Shown here piece by piece: positions 45,832 through 54,250 of a stretch of 64,000 bases of DNA. Position 1 is the stretch's first letter. The number at the start of each line of letters is the position of its first letter. The notes under the pieces were generated by a model that did no database searches, was not told the DNA's origin, and worked only from the letters and a program-made list of their open reading frames with translations. The stretch comes from Ideonella sp. MAG2. Lineage in GTDB: Bacteria > Pseudomonadota > Gammaproteobacteria > Burkholderiales > Burkholderiaceae_C. A program made the position numbers and the translations under genes. The DNA is taken from positions 2,022,098 through 2,086,097 of the forward strand of contig PTEU01000001.1 of the NCBI GenBank assembly GCA_004359425.1. Reading direction: 5' to 3'.

Positions 45832-46716
45832 TCACATCCAGTAGACGATGAGGTAGAGGCCCAGCCACACCACGTCGACAAAGTGCCAGTACCAGGCAGC
45901 ACCTTCAAAACCAAAGTGGCGTTGGGCACTGAAATGCCCCTTGGACAGGCGCAGGGTGATGAACAGCAGCATCAACATGCCCACGAACACATGGAAGCCG
46001 TGGAAGCCCGTCAGCATGAAGAAGGTCGAACCGTAAACACCCGAGGTGAGCTTGAGGTTCAGGTCGCTGTAGGCATGCATGTACTCATAGGCCTGGAAAC
46101 CCAGGAACACAATGCCCAGCAACACCGTGATCCACATCCAGAAAATCGTTTTGGCACGCTTGTCCGCCAGCAGTGCGTGATGTGCAATGGTCAAGGTCAC
46201 GCCCGAAGTCAGCAGCAAAGCCGTGTTGATGGTCGGGATAGGCCAAGGACCCATGGTGGTGAAGGCATCCACCGTTCCAGCCGGCGAGGCCGTGGCACCC
46301 GCGGCCGAGCTTGGCCAGATAGCCTTGAAGTCAGGCCACAGGAGCTGATGGTCGATATTGCCCAACATGGGCACCGAATGGACACGAGCCCAATACAGGC
46401 CACCGAAGAAAGCCGCGAAGAACATCACCTCGGAGAAGATGAACCAGCTCATACTCCAGCGGAAGGACACATCGATGCGGTCGGAGTACTGACCGCCTTC
46501 GCTCTCACGAATGGCGTCGCCAAACCATTGGTACAGCGTCGCCAGCCAAATGATCAAACCGGCGGCCAAGGAATAAGCTCCCCAGCCCGCGCCATTGATC
46601 CACTGCCCCGCGCCCAAAATGACGAAGAACAAGCCCAAAGCGGCCATCGCGGGGTGGCGGGAGGGCCCAGGGACAAAGTAATACGGCGTCCCGCCGTGGT
46701 TGCTGACTGCGGACAT
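45832..46716 (-). CDS. ctaE: Cytochrome c oxidase subunit III
   Basis: The protein has about 294 residues and seven helices, with GTPYYFVPGPSRHPAMAALG at the start and the subunit III hallmarks FRWSMSWFIFSEVMFFAAFF, LGFQAYEYMHAY and GFHGFHVFVGMLMLLFITLR, ending AAWYWHFVDVVWLGLYLIVY. ATG 46716 (MSAVSNHGG) is chosen over an in-frame start 7 codons earlier. Subunit III stabilises the oxidase core. It lies 56 bp downstream of the DUF2970 gene. Confidence 0.96.
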   Translation of the reverse strand: MSAVSNHGGTPYYFVPGPSRHPAMAALGLFFVILGAGQWINGAGWGAYSLAAGLIIWLATLYQWFGDAIRESEGGQYSDRIDVSFRWSMSWFIFSEVMFFAAFFGGLYWARVHSVPMLGNIDHQLLWPDFKAIWPSSAAGATASPAGTVDAFTTMGPWPIPTINTALLLTSGVTLTIAHHALLADKRAKTIFWMWITVLLGIVFLGFQAYEYMHAYSDLNLKLTSGVYGSTFFMLTGFHGFHVFVGMLMLLFITLRLSKGHFSAQRHFGFEGAAWYWHFVDVVWLGLYLIVYWM

Positions 46717-46772
46717 GGTTCTTGCTCTCCTCGTCACCTAAAACACTAAAAAACCGAGGTTGTGATGTGGCC

Positions 46773-47012
46773 CTAAGCGGCGACACCACTCCCCACGATC
46801 CAATTCACCAAAACAATGATGCCCACCACAAAGAGTACGGCAGCCAAGACGCCAGCGATGATGACGTGAACCGGGTTTAACCGAGCCACATCCTGCGCGT
46901 GGTCGGCACCACGGCGCACACCAAAAAAAGACCAAGCGACAGCACGCAAGGTACCGCCAAAACTACCTTTGCGAGCCACCGCCTGCTGGAGTTCGTCAGC
47001 AGGCCCGCTCAC
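46773..47012 (-). CDS. DUF2970 membrane protein
   Basis: The 79-residue protein has the DUF2970 layout: SFGGTLRAVAWSFFGVRRGA, then VHVIIAGVLAAVLFVVGIIV, a single membrane helix. It is regularly found between ctaG and ctaE in beta-proteobacteria. It overlaps the ctaG end by 4 bp (ATGA). Function unknown. Confidence 0.88.
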   Translation of the reverse strand: MSGPADELQQAVARKGSFGGTLRAVAWSFFGVRRGADHAQDVARLNPVHVIIAGVLAAVLFVVGIIVLVNWIVGSGVAA

Positions 47013-47620
47013 AAACGCACCTCTGCCCCAGCCGCCAGAGCCGCTGTCTTACCCGTCGGTGCGGGCGGCGTCTTTCCGCCCACTTCGAAGAAGGTGTAAG
47101 ACAGCGTGATGGTCGTCACGTCTTTGGGAATCTTGGGGTCGATGTAAAACACCACGGGCCATTGCTTCTTCTCACCTGCCGTCAGCGTGTACTCATTGAA
47201 GCAAAAGCACTCCACTTTGAAGAAGTGGGGAGCGGCTTGATGCGGCGCATAGCTGGGAATGGCTTGTGCGGCCATGGTCCGGTTCTGCATATTCTGAAAC
47301 TCGTACATCACCGTCGCCAACTCACCTGGATGAACCGTCACGGCGTTCACCGCTGGCTTGAAGTCCCAGGGCCCCCGTGCGTTGGCATCAAACTCAACGG
47401 TGATGGTGCGCTTTCGGTCCACTTGCGTGTTTTCAGGCCGCGCACCGCGTGCCACCCCACCGCTTTCGGACAGGGTCAGCACGTTGACACCCAAGGCCTC
47501 ACAGATGTGTTTGTAGAGCGGCACCAAGGCGTAGCCAAAGCCGAACATCATGGTGACCACAACACATAGCTTGCCCACCATCTGCAGGTTGGCTTTGCGC
47601 CTTGAGAGGAAACCAGACAT
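47009..47620 (-). CDS. ctaG: Cytochrome c oxidase assembly protein CtaG (COX11)
   Basis: The 203-residue copper chaperone for CuB has an N-terminal helix (GKLCVVVTMMFGFGYALVPL), YKHICEALGVN with a Cys, and the copper motif KVECFCFNEYTLTAGE (C-F-C-F-N), followed by the immunoglobulin-like domain end TLSYTFFEVG. Length is normal. Confidence 0.96.
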   Translation of the reverse strand: MSGFLSRRKANLQMVGKLCVVVTMMFGFGYALVPLYKHICEALGVNVLTLSESGGVARGARPENTQVDRKRTITVEFDANARGPWDFKPAVNAVTVHPGELATVMYEFQNMQNRTMAAQAIPSYAPHQAAPHFFKVECFCFNEYTLTAGEKKQWPVVFYIDPKIPKDVTTITLSYTFFEVGGKTPPAPTGKTAALAAGAEVRL

Positions 47621-47647
47621 GCGATAGACCCTGAGTAGCGTCGCAGG

Positions 47648-47767
47648 TCAATGCGACGCCGTCAGCGCAATTTTGGCCACAAAACCCAAACCCAGAATCA
47701 AGGCCACAGAGGCCAAGATCAGGGCCAAACGGACATTGGCACGGCGTTGCTCAGGAGTTTGACGCAT
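47648..47767 (-). CDS. Cytochrome oxidase small assembly protein (39 residues)
   Basis: A 39-codon frame translates as MRQTPEQRRANVRLALILAS followed by VALILGLGFVAKIALTASH. It has a polar start and a single helix. Small proteins of this type lie between ctaD and ctaG in Comamonadaceae (recalled annotation: cytochrome oxidase small assembly protein). It is 28 bp downstream of ctaD and 27 bp upstream of ctaG in the same direction. Confidence 0.8.
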   Translation of the reverse strand: MRQTPEQRRANVRLALILASVALILGLGFVAKIALTASH

Positions 47768-47795
47768 GGTGCAAAGGCTCTTGGTTACTTGGCGA

Positions 47796-49427
47796 TCAGC
47801 CGATGATTTTGGTCGCCGTCACATCGAGCTTGGGCGGGTTTTCAAAGGTATGGAAAGGCGCTGGTGAAGGCACTTCCCACTCCAAGCCTTCGGCACCTTC
47901 CCAAGGCTTTTGAGGGGCCTTCGGACCCTTGCCCATCATCATGGGCAGCACGACGAAGACAAAGAAGTAAACCTGCATCAGGCCGAAGCCCAGCGCTCCA
48001 ACGGAGGCAATAGCATTGAAGTCAGCGAACTGCATGGGGTAGTCGGCATAGCGACGTGGCATGCCCGCCAAACCCAGGAAGTGCATGGGGAAGAACGTGA
48101 TGTTGAAGAAAATCAACGAGCCCCAGAAGTGCAGCTTGCCCCTGAACTCGGAGTACATCACACCGGTCCACTTGGGACCCCAGTAGTACACACCGGCAAA
48201 CAGCGCAAACAAGGAACCGGCCACCAGCACATAGTGGAAGTGCGCCACCACGTAATAGGTGTCTTGCAATTGCTGGTCCACTGGGGCCATCGAAAGAATC
48301 AGGCCGGTGAAACCGCCCATCGAGAACACAAACAAGAAACCCACCGCCCAGAGCATGGGGGTCTCAAAAGTCATAGAGCCCTTCCACATCGTGGCCACCC
48401 AGTTGAAGATCTTCACGCCCGTCGGCACGGCGATCAGCATGGTGGCGTACATGAAGAACAACTGGCCCGTCACCGGCATGCCGGTGGTGTACATGTGGTG
48501 AGCCCACACGATGAAGGACAGGATGGCAATCGACGAAGTGGCGTAGACCATGGAGGTGTAGCCAAACAGCTTCTTACGTGCAAAGGCCGGGATGATGGCG
48601 CTGACGATGCCGAAGGCCGGCAAGATCATGATGTAGACCTCGGGGTGACCGAAGAACCAGAAGATGTGCTGGTACATGATCGGGTCGCCGCCACCCGCCG
48701 GGTTGAAGAAGTTGGTGCCGAAGTGACGATCCGTCAGCGTCATGGTGATCGCACCCGCCAGCACCGGCATCACGGCAATCAGCAGGTAGGCGGTGATCAA
48801 CCATGTCCAAGCGAACAGCGGCATCTTCATTAAGGTCATGCCGGGTGCGCGCATGTTCAACACCGTCACGATGATGTTGATGGAGCCCATGATGGAAGAC
48901 GCACCCAGGATGTGCATGGCAAAAATGCCTGCATCCATGGACGGCCCCATTTGAAGGGTCAGCGGGGCATAGAGCGTCCAGCCTGCTGCCGGGGCACCGC
49001 CAGGCATGAAAAAGGATGCCACCAGCATCAGCGCTGCAGGAATCATCAGCCAGAAGCTGAAGTTGTTCATGCGCGCGAAGGCCATGTCAGATGCCCCGAT
49101 TTGCAGCGGGATCATCCAGTTCGCAAAGCCCACAAACGCGGGCATCACGGCACCGAACACCATGATCAGACCGTGCATGGTCGTGAACTGATTGAACTGC
49201 TCGGGGTTGAAATATTGCAGACCCGGCTGGAACAACTCTAGGCGAATGAACAAGGCCAACACGCCGCCAATCATCAGCATGGTGAAGGCAAACAATAGGT
49301 ACAGCGTACCGATGTCCTTGTGGTTGGTCGCATAGACCCAACGACGCCAGCCGCGGGGGGCACCATGATCGTCGTGGTGATCATGGTCGTGGCCATGAAC
49401 CCCGTGGTTGTCGAGAACAGCACTCAT
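47796..49427 (-). CDS. ctaD: Cytochrome c oxidase subunit I
   Basis: The 543-residue catalytic subunit has twelve helices and all ligands: FTTMHGLIMVFGAVMP (heme a His), FGHPEVYIMILPAFGIVSAI (His-Tyr cross-link of CuB), VWAHHMYTTGMPV (two CuB His) and YYVVAHFHYVLVAGSLFAL (heme a3 and heme a His). A His/Asp-rich N-terminus (HGHDHDHHDDHG) precedes WVYATNHKDIGTLY. It is the central gene of the aa3-type oxidase operon. Confidence 0.98.
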   Translation of the reverse strand: MSAVLDNHGVHGHDHDHHDDHGAPRGWRRWVYATNHKDIGTLYLLFAFTMLMIGGVLALFIRLELFQPGLQYFNPEQFNQFTTMHGLIMVFGAVMPAFVGFANWMIPLQIGASDMAFARMNNFSFWLMIPAALMLVASFFMPGGAPAAGWTLYAPLTLQMGPSMDAGIFAMHILGASSIMGSINIIVTVLNMRAPGMTLMKMPLFAWTWLITAYLLIAVMPVLAGAITMTLTDRHFGTNFFNPAGGGDPIMYQHIFWFFGHPEVYIMILPAFGIVSAIIPAFARKKLFGYTSMVYATSSIAILSFIVWAHHMYTTGMPVTGQLFFMYATMLIAVPTGVKIFNWVATMWKGSMTFETPMLWAVGFLFVFSMGGFTGLILSMAPVDQQLQDTYYVVAHFHYVLVAGSLFALFAGVYYWGPKWTGVMYSEFRGKLHFWGSLIFFNITFFPMHFLGLAGMPRRYADYPMQFADFNAIASVGALGFGLMQVYFFVFVVLPMMMGKGPKAPQKPWEGAEGLEWEVPSPAPFHTFENPPKLDVTATKIIG

Positions 49428-49458
49428 GACGTTTCCTCTTCAGATGTCCAGGGGGTGA

Positions 49459-50637
49459 TCACTTGCGAGCCGCAGCAACTTCAGAGGGCTGCAACGCTTG
49501 GCCAGTCTTGTTGCTCCAAGAATTCTTGGTGTAGGTGATCACGGCCGCAATCTCGGTGTCCGACAACTGCTTCCAAGCAGGCATGGCACCGTTGTTTTGG
49601 CCGTTCAACAAGACCGCTAACTGCTTGGTCTTGTCGGCATCAAGAACCACTGCAGAAGCGTCCAGCGCCTTGATGGGGCCAGCCCCCTTGCCGTCTGCCT
49701 TGTGGCAGACCGCGCAATTGGCAGCATAGACCTTTTCGCCGCGAGCGACCAAGGCCTCTTGCGTCCAGACCTTGTTGGGGTCATCCGCCTTGGCGGCCAT
49801 CTTCTTCTTCTCAGACTCCACCCACTTGGTGTAATCGTCCGCGGACAGCACCTTCACGTGGATGGGCATGTAAGCATGCTCTTTGCCGCACAACTCGGCA
49901 CATTGGCCATAGTAGTCGCCGGGCTTTTGTGCCTTGAACCATGTGTCGCGCACGAAACCCGGAATCGCGTCTTGCTTGACTGCGAATGCAGGCACCATCC
50001 AGGCATGGATCACGTCGCTGGCTGTGGTGATGATGCGAATTTTTTTGTCCACCGGCACGACCAAGGGGTTGTCAACCTTCAACAAATAGTTGTCACCCTG
50101 GGGTTGGCCCGCATCGGATTGCTCACGCTGCGTGGGGTCCAAAGCCGAGAGAAAGCCAATGCCTTCGCCTTCGCCCTTCAGGTAGTCATAGCCCCACTTC
50201 CACTGGTAGCCTGTCGCCTTGATGGTGATGTCGGCGTTGCTGGTGTCCTTTTGCTGAACCACGGTTTTGGTGGCAGCAAAGCCCATGGCCGTCACGATCA
50301 GGAAGGGAACAATGGTCCACAGAATCTCAACCGTCACGCTTTCATGGAAGTTGGCCGGCTTGTGCCCCAAAGATTTGCGGTGCTTAAGGATGGAATAGAA
50401 CATCACCCCGAACACGAGCACGAAGATGACCAAGCAGACCATCATCAACCAGTAGTGCAATGAATGCACATCACTGGCAATCTGAGTCACCGGCGGATGC
50501 AAGTCCAACTGGTTGACGGCCGGACCACCGGGCAGGTCTTTGACCGCCCACGCCGCGCCACCGGCCAAGGTGGCAGCGATGGCCATCGCGCCCTTGGCGA
50601 TTTGCTTTTGCAGTGTTGTCATCATCATCGTTGTCAT
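49459..50637 (-). CDS. ctaC: Cytochrome c oxidase subunit II with fused cytochrome c domain
   Basis: The protein has about 392 residues. It has a signal peptide (MAIAATLAGGAAWA), two helices (LMMVCLVIFVLVFGVMFYSI; VEILWTIVPFLIVTAMGFAA), the CuA domain with VIHAWMVPAFAVKQD and YYGQCAELCGKEHAYMPIHV, and a C-terminal c-type heme domain with YAANCAVCHKADGKGAGP and a distal Met in GAMPAWKQL. This caa3-like layout is common in beta-proteobacteria. The ATG at 50637 is used; several nearby ATGs are possible. Two FNR-like boxes lie upstream. Confidence 0.95.
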   Translation of the reverse strand: MTTMMMTTLQKQIAKGAMAIAATLAGGAAWAVKDLPGGPAVNQLDLHPPVTQIASDVHSLHYWLMMVCLVIFVLVFGVMFYSILKHRKSLGHKPANFHESVTVEILWTIVPFLIVTAMGFAATKTVVQQKDTSNADITIKATGYQWKWGYDYLKGEGEGIGFLSALDPTQREQSDAGQPQGDNYLLKVDNPLVVPVDKKIRIITTASDVIHAWMVPAFAVKQDAIPGFVRDTWFKAQKPGDYYGQCAELCGKEHAYMPIHVKVLSADDYTKWVESEKKKMAAKADDPNKVWTQEALVARGEKVYAANCAVCHKADGKGAGPIKALDASAVVLDADKTKQLAVLLNGQNNGAMPAWKQLSDTEIAAVITYTKNSWSNKTGQALQPSEVAAARK

Positions 50638-50710
50638 CAGTTGGTTTTTTCGACCCGCCCGGCCCATACCGGTCCATGGCCGCCGCTCGGTTCACACACG
50701 GTACAAAGCC

Positions 50711-50724
50711 GTGATAAACATCAA
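50711..50724 (-). promoter_or_regulatory. FNR/ANR-like box 1 upstream of ctaC
   Basis: On the minus strand TTGAT-GTTT-ATCAC matches the FNR consensus TTGAT-N4-ATCAA at 9 of 10 positions. It ends 73 bp before the ctaC start codon, a typical place for control by an oxygen-responsive regulator. The flanks also resemble a weak CRP site, so a related regulator is possible. Confidence 0.55.
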
Positions 50725-50857
50725 TCACAGGTGGGCCTGCAATGCCAGCGAAGTGGCCTCCATCGACCATGGAGGATTTTCGCCAGCTCTCAAAGTACAC
50801 CTCCCCAAGAAAAACCCTGAGGGAGTGAGCACAAACCCGCGCTGCGGACCCGCGAAG

Positions 50858-50871
50858 CTGATAGATATCAA
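50858..50871 (-). promoter_or_regulatory. FNR/ANR-like box 2 upstream of ctaC
   Basis: TTGAT-ATCT-ATCAG on the minus strand matches the FNR consensus at 9 of 10 positions, 147 bp upstream of box 1 and 33 bp before the end of the BioC-like gene. It supports paired-site control of the oxidase operon. Confidence 0.5.
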
Positions 50872-50903
50872 TCTCGAAATTCTATCTTCTCCGATCCAGT
50901 CTA

Positions 50904-51794
50904 TTAGCGCTTGCGCAACATCAATTTCATGTCGTCCAAAGGGATACGGGTATCTGCTGATAGGGTCGGCCCCCGGTCTGGCGCTTTGAAGGCATGTCCG
51001 TACACCACTTCCCATTGCAGGGCCAATCGCCCTTGCGCGTCGGCCTGTTGCACCAAGGCTTGTTTCAATTGGGCCAACCAAGACCGAGATCGCAAGCCTG
51101 CATGGCGCTGAGGGCTGAGGTTGCAGCCCATCTCTCGCAGTTCGCGCAACAACATTTCTGGGCTGGTGTAGTGGAGTGTGAGTGTCTCTTGGTCCATCAC
51201 CGGGTCCGCAAATCCGGACTCCACCAGCATGTCCCCCAAGTCATGCATATCGGTGAACGGCGCATGGGCCTCGCCCCAACCTGCCGCTTCATAGAGCTTG
51301 CGCAGGCCAGCCAGGGAGCCCGGCCCCAGGGTGGTGAACATGAGAAAACCTTCCGCCGACAAAGCCTCTCGCCACTGCCGCATCACCGCCAGAGGGTCGG
51401 CCTCAAGATGCAATTGCATATGGCTCCACAACAATGTAGCCCCCGCCCCCGGTGTGGCGCTGGGGGCTTGCCAGGGCTGGCGAGGAGTAGCCCCCGAGAG
51501 CCTTTGCCACCAAGAGCGGGGCAAAAGCGCTGCGTCGGCCTCTCGAATGCAGCGAATCTCGGCGCGAGGGTAGGCCCGCACCAAAGGTGAAGCCGGTCGA
51601 GCCAGGTCCGGCGACCAATCCAGCACCAGCTCGGGTTGGCGCTTGATGAAACTCAACCGCTCTGCCATGCGAGAGGCCAACTCCTCATGCAGCCAGGAGG
51701 CCTGGGTGGCCAAAGTCAAGCGTTGTTTCAGGCGGGCGGCGGCTGGCACATCGACGCGCGCACTGGCACCGACTTGGGGAGAGGAGGTCAACAT
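50904..51794 (-). CDS. BioC-like methyltransferase-fold protein with degenerate SAM site
   Basis: The 296-residue protein resembles malonyl-ACP methyltransferase BioC in its second half: MQLHLEADPLAVMRQWREAL, GFLMFTTLGPGSLAGLRKLY, FTDMHDLGDMLVESGFADPV and LREMGCNLSPQR. The usual SAM loop (D-x-G-x-G-x-G) reads ELVLDWSPDLARPASPLV, so activity is doubtful. The N-terminus (AARLKQRLTLATQASWLHEE) fits the family. ATG 51794 is chosen because the frame further upstream overlaps the divergent comF gene. No biotin genes are nearby. Confidence 0.75.
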   Translation of the reverse strand: MLTSSPQVGASARVDVPAAARLKQRLTLATQASWLHEELASRMAERLSFIKRQPELVLDWSPDLARPASPLVRAYPRAEIRCIREADAALLPRSWWQRLSGATPRQPWQAPSATPGAGATLLWSHMQLHLEADPLAVMRQWREALSAEGFLMFTTLGPGSLAGLRKLYEAAGWGEAHAPFTDMHDLGDMLVESGFADPVMDQETLTLHYTSPEMLLRELREMGCNLSPQRHAGLRSRSWLAQLKQALVQQADAQGRLALQWEVVYGHAFKAPDRGPTLSADTRIPLDDMKLMLRKR

Positions 51795-51842
51795 GTCGCA
51801 GCAGTATATTGAGGCCCCGCATTGTCGTCCGCACGGCACACC

Positions 51843-52544
51843 ATGGCCCTTTGGCAGACTGAACGCCCCACACGCTGCGGCCTGTGCGCAGACTGGAACA
51901 CCCAGCCTCTGTGCGCAGCTTGTGTGGCCCAATACGCCCCCCTCAAACCGCGCTGCCAGCGCTGTGGTCTGGGCGTGCCTGCGGGTGTGAGCTGCTGTGG
52001 CGCTTGCCTGCTGAGCCCACCTCCCTTTGTGCAGACCATCGTAGCGGTGGACTACCGGCCACCCTGGACCCACCTCATCCAGCGCCTGAAGTTTCAAGAG
52101 GCTTGCGAGTGGGCGCGCCCCTTGGCCACATTGCTGGCTCAGGCGGTGAAGGCTCAAGCTGCCAGCACTGACATGCTATTGCCCCTGCCCTTGCACGAGC
52201 ACCGCCTACGGCAGCGGGGGTTCAATCAGTCTGGCCTGCTCGCCGACGCCCTGGGGCGAGCGCTCGGGCTGCCCGTTGGCACAGCAGCCTTGCTCCGCTG
52301 GCGCGACACCGGACATCAAGCGGCCTTGGATCGCCAGACGCGGCTGCACAATCTCCAGGGGGCTTTCATGCCACACCCAGTGCAGGGCCATCTACTGCGG
52401 GGCCGCCATGTCGCCTTGGTAGACGATGTCATGACCACTGGAGCCACTTGCCGTGCCGCCACCCTGGCAGCCTTGGAAGGCGGTGCCGCCAGCGTCAGCC
52501 TATGGTTGCTGGCCCGCACGCCAGCGCCAGATCAGGCTGCCTGA
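51843..52544 (+). CDS. comF: ComF-family phosphoribosyltransferase-like protein
   Basis: The protein has about 233 residues: an N-terminal zinc-ribbon-like part ([34 protein letters not shown]) and a phosphoribosyltransferase fold with [20 protein letters not shown] and the PRPP loop [20 protein letters not shown]. ComF/GntX proteins are linked to DNA uptake and use. The start could also be the TTG at 51822. It is followed by trmL, a common neighbour. Confidence 0.85.
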   Translation: MALWQTERPTRCGLCADWNTQPLCAACVAQYAPLKPRCQRCGLGVPAGVSCCGACLLSPPPFVQTIVAVDYRPPWTHLIQRLKFQEACEWARPLATLLAQAVKAQAASTDMLLPLPLHEHRLRQRGFNQSGLLADALGRALGLPVGTAALLRWRDTGHQAALDRQTRLHNLQGAFMPHPVQGHLLRGRHVALVDDVMTTGATCRAATLAALEGGAASVSLWLLARTPAPDQAA

Positions 52545-52551
52545 GGTGACA

Positions 52552-52911
52552 ATGCCCGCCATGTTTCGCATCGTTCTGGTTCAGCCCGAAATCCCCCCCA
52601 ACACCGGCAACGTGATCCGCCTCGCGGCGAATACCGGTTGCAGCTTGCACCTGATCGAACCCCTGGGTTTTGACATGCACGACAAGCATCTGCGCCGCGC
52701 CGGGCTGGACTACCACGAGTACGCGCCGGTGCGTCGCCACGCCAACTGGGACGCCTTCTTGCAGGCAGAGCAACCCGAGCCAACGCGGCTTTTCGCCTTT
52801 ACCACCAAGGGCAGTCGACTCTTGGGGGACATGCGCTGGCAGCCAGGCGACACCTACAGCCGCTTCGGCCAGGGCTTGGTCAGGGCTGGCTGCCACCAGA
52901 GCGGTGGGTAG
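52552..52911 (+). pseudogene. trmL: tRNA (cytidine(34)-2'-O)-methyltransferase, C-terminus missing
   Basis: The SPOUT methyltransferase begins [20 protein letters not shown] and has [20 protein letters not shown] and [20 protein letters not shown]. After about residue 102 (~52857) the sequence switches to the antisense strand of gpsA and stops after 119 codons. The family needs about 155 residues, and the missing C-terminus holds the SAM-binding knot (the ETxGLP-like and N-L-S-N-A motifs), so this version would be inactive. The start could also be the ATG at 52561. Confidence 0.82.
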
Positions 52912-53331
52912 ACCCGCTGCCACCTCCTGCGCAAAGCTAGGGCCAGACAAAACCCCAGCAGCCATGCCAGGCTGAACCTGCGCCGCAATCTGATGCCCAA
53001 GCAAACCAGTGGCAGCCTCAAAGCCTTTGCACAACCAAAGCGCCCGGCAGCCGGTATCAAGCTGCGCCAAAGTGCTGCGCAAGGCTGACATGGGCGTGCC
53101 GATGATGATCAGCCCTTCTCGGCCATGCGCCACTGCAGCCGCTCTATCGGCGGTCACCTGCAAGGCATCTGGCCAATCCACCTCGGGCAGGTATCGGGTA
53201 TTGCGGCGCGCCGCCCGCATGGCCTCGGCTTGCGCGGTCTCCCGCGCCCATAACAGCACGTCGTGGCGCTGGGCCGCAGCGACTGCCAAGGCCGTTCCCC
53301 AGGCCCCTGCGCCCAATACCGCCACCTGCAT
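52858..53331 (-). pseudogene. gpsA: Glycerol-3-phosphate dehydrogenase [NAD(P)+], C-terminus missing
   Basis: The gene starts [20 protein letters not shown] (NAD motif), then has [38 protein letters not shown] and [20 protein letters not shown]. Homology ends near residue 157 ([10 protein letters not shown]); beyond ~52857 the frame runs antisense through trmL to 52495. The catalytic C-terminal domain (the K-N-x-x-A-I/L segment and the helical domain, about 170 residues) is absent. GpsA makes sn-glycerol 3-phosphate for phospholipids and is usually essential, which favours missing sequence over a true deletion. Confidence 0.85.
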
Positions 53332-53345
53332 AGTCAGGCCGCCGA

Positions 53346-53795
53346 TCAGTTCGCGCCGTTGCCCGCCTGCGCTTGCTGCTGGGCTTCAAACATGGCCTGG
53401 AAATTGACCTCCGCCAACAGGATGGGAGGGAAGCCTGCACGGGTGCAGACATCAGAAACAATGGCGCGCAAGTACGGGTAAATGGTTTGCGGGCACACCA
53501 CACCCAAAATGGCTTGAACCTGATCTTCAGGGAAGTTGCGGATTTCAAAAATGCCAGCTTGTTTGGCTTCAATCAGGAACATGGTGCGATCGCCCACCTT
53601 GGTGGTCACGGTCGCGGTGACAGAGGCCTCAAACACGCCATCGGCAATGGCCTCAGCCGCCATGCCCAGCTGGATGTCGACCTGTGGTTGAGCCTGCTCC
53701 AACAAGATTTGCGGTGAATTCGGTTGCTCCAGCGACAAATCCTTCAGGTACATGCGCTGCAACTGAAACACGGGGGACTGATCTTGTTCGGCCAT
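53346..53795 (-). CDS. secB: Protein-export chaperone SecB
   Basis: The 149-residue protein ([20 protein letters not shown]) has the SecB core [13 protein letters not shown] segment [56 protein letters not shown] and [20 protein letters not shown]. It keeps preproteins unfolded and passes them to SecA as a tetramer. ATG 53795 is chosen because the family starts there. gpsA follows 14 bp downstream, as usual in this lineage. Confidence 0.96.
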   Translation of the reverse strand: MAEQDQSPVFQLQRMYLKDLSLEQPNSPQILLEQAQPQVDIQLGMAAEAIADGVFEASVTATVTTKVGDRTMFLIEAKQAGIFEIRNFPEDQVQAILGVVCPQTIYPYLRAIVSDVCTRAGFPPILLAEVNFQAMFEAQQQAQAGNGAN

Positions 53796-53811
53796 GATGC
53801 GTTCTCGACGT

Positions 53812-53849
53812 AAAAACAAAAAAGCCCGCGTCCCTATAGCAACGCGGGC
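53812..53849 (-). terminator. Rho-independent terminator downstream of grxC
   Basis: On the minus strand an 8-bp stem (GCCCGCGT/ACGCGGGC, 10-base loop) is followed by a T-rich run (TTTTTTGTTTTT). It lies 66 bp after the grxC stop and 17 bp upstream of the secB start, so secB probably has its own promoter close by or depends on read-through. Confidence 0.8.
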
Positions 53850-53915
53850 GGCTCGGCGGCATTATCTCGCAGCGGCAGGGCCCTCTGGGCTCAGTGTTGT
53901 CCCCGGGCGGGGGCT

Positions 53916-54173
53916 TCAGGCCTGCAGCAAGGGCAGCAAGCCGCCTTTTTGGTCCAGCGCAATCAAATCATCACAGCCCCCTACATGGGTGTCACCAATG
54001 AAGATTTGAGGCACAGTACGCCGCCCTGTGATGGCCATCATATGGTCGCGCTGAGCAGGGTCCGTATCAATGCGCACTTCGGTGATCTCTGACACCCCAC
54101 GCTGCTTCAACAACGCCTTGGCACGCGCGCAGTAAGGACAGACCTGGGTGGTGTACATCACAACGGCGCTCAT
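53916..54173 (-). CDS. grxC: Glutaredoxin 3
   Basis: The 85-residue protein has MYTTQVCPYCARAKALLKQR (C-P-Y-C active site), the TVPQIFIGDTHVGGCDDLIA segment (cis-Pro and G-G-C-D-D glutathione site) and normal length. It reduces disulfides with glutathione in the cytoplasm. Confidence 0.96.
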   Translation of the reverse strand: MSAVVMYTTQVCPYCARAKALLKQRGVSEITEVRIDTDPAQRDHMMAITGRRTVPQIFIGDTHVGGCDDLIALDQKGGLLPLLQA

Positions 54174-54250
54174 GGGCAGTCTCTTTCAGCAAGGTAGAAG
54201 CGTCGAATTGTCCACTGGCCGGCAAGACCCGGCAGAGAGCACGGAATTGC

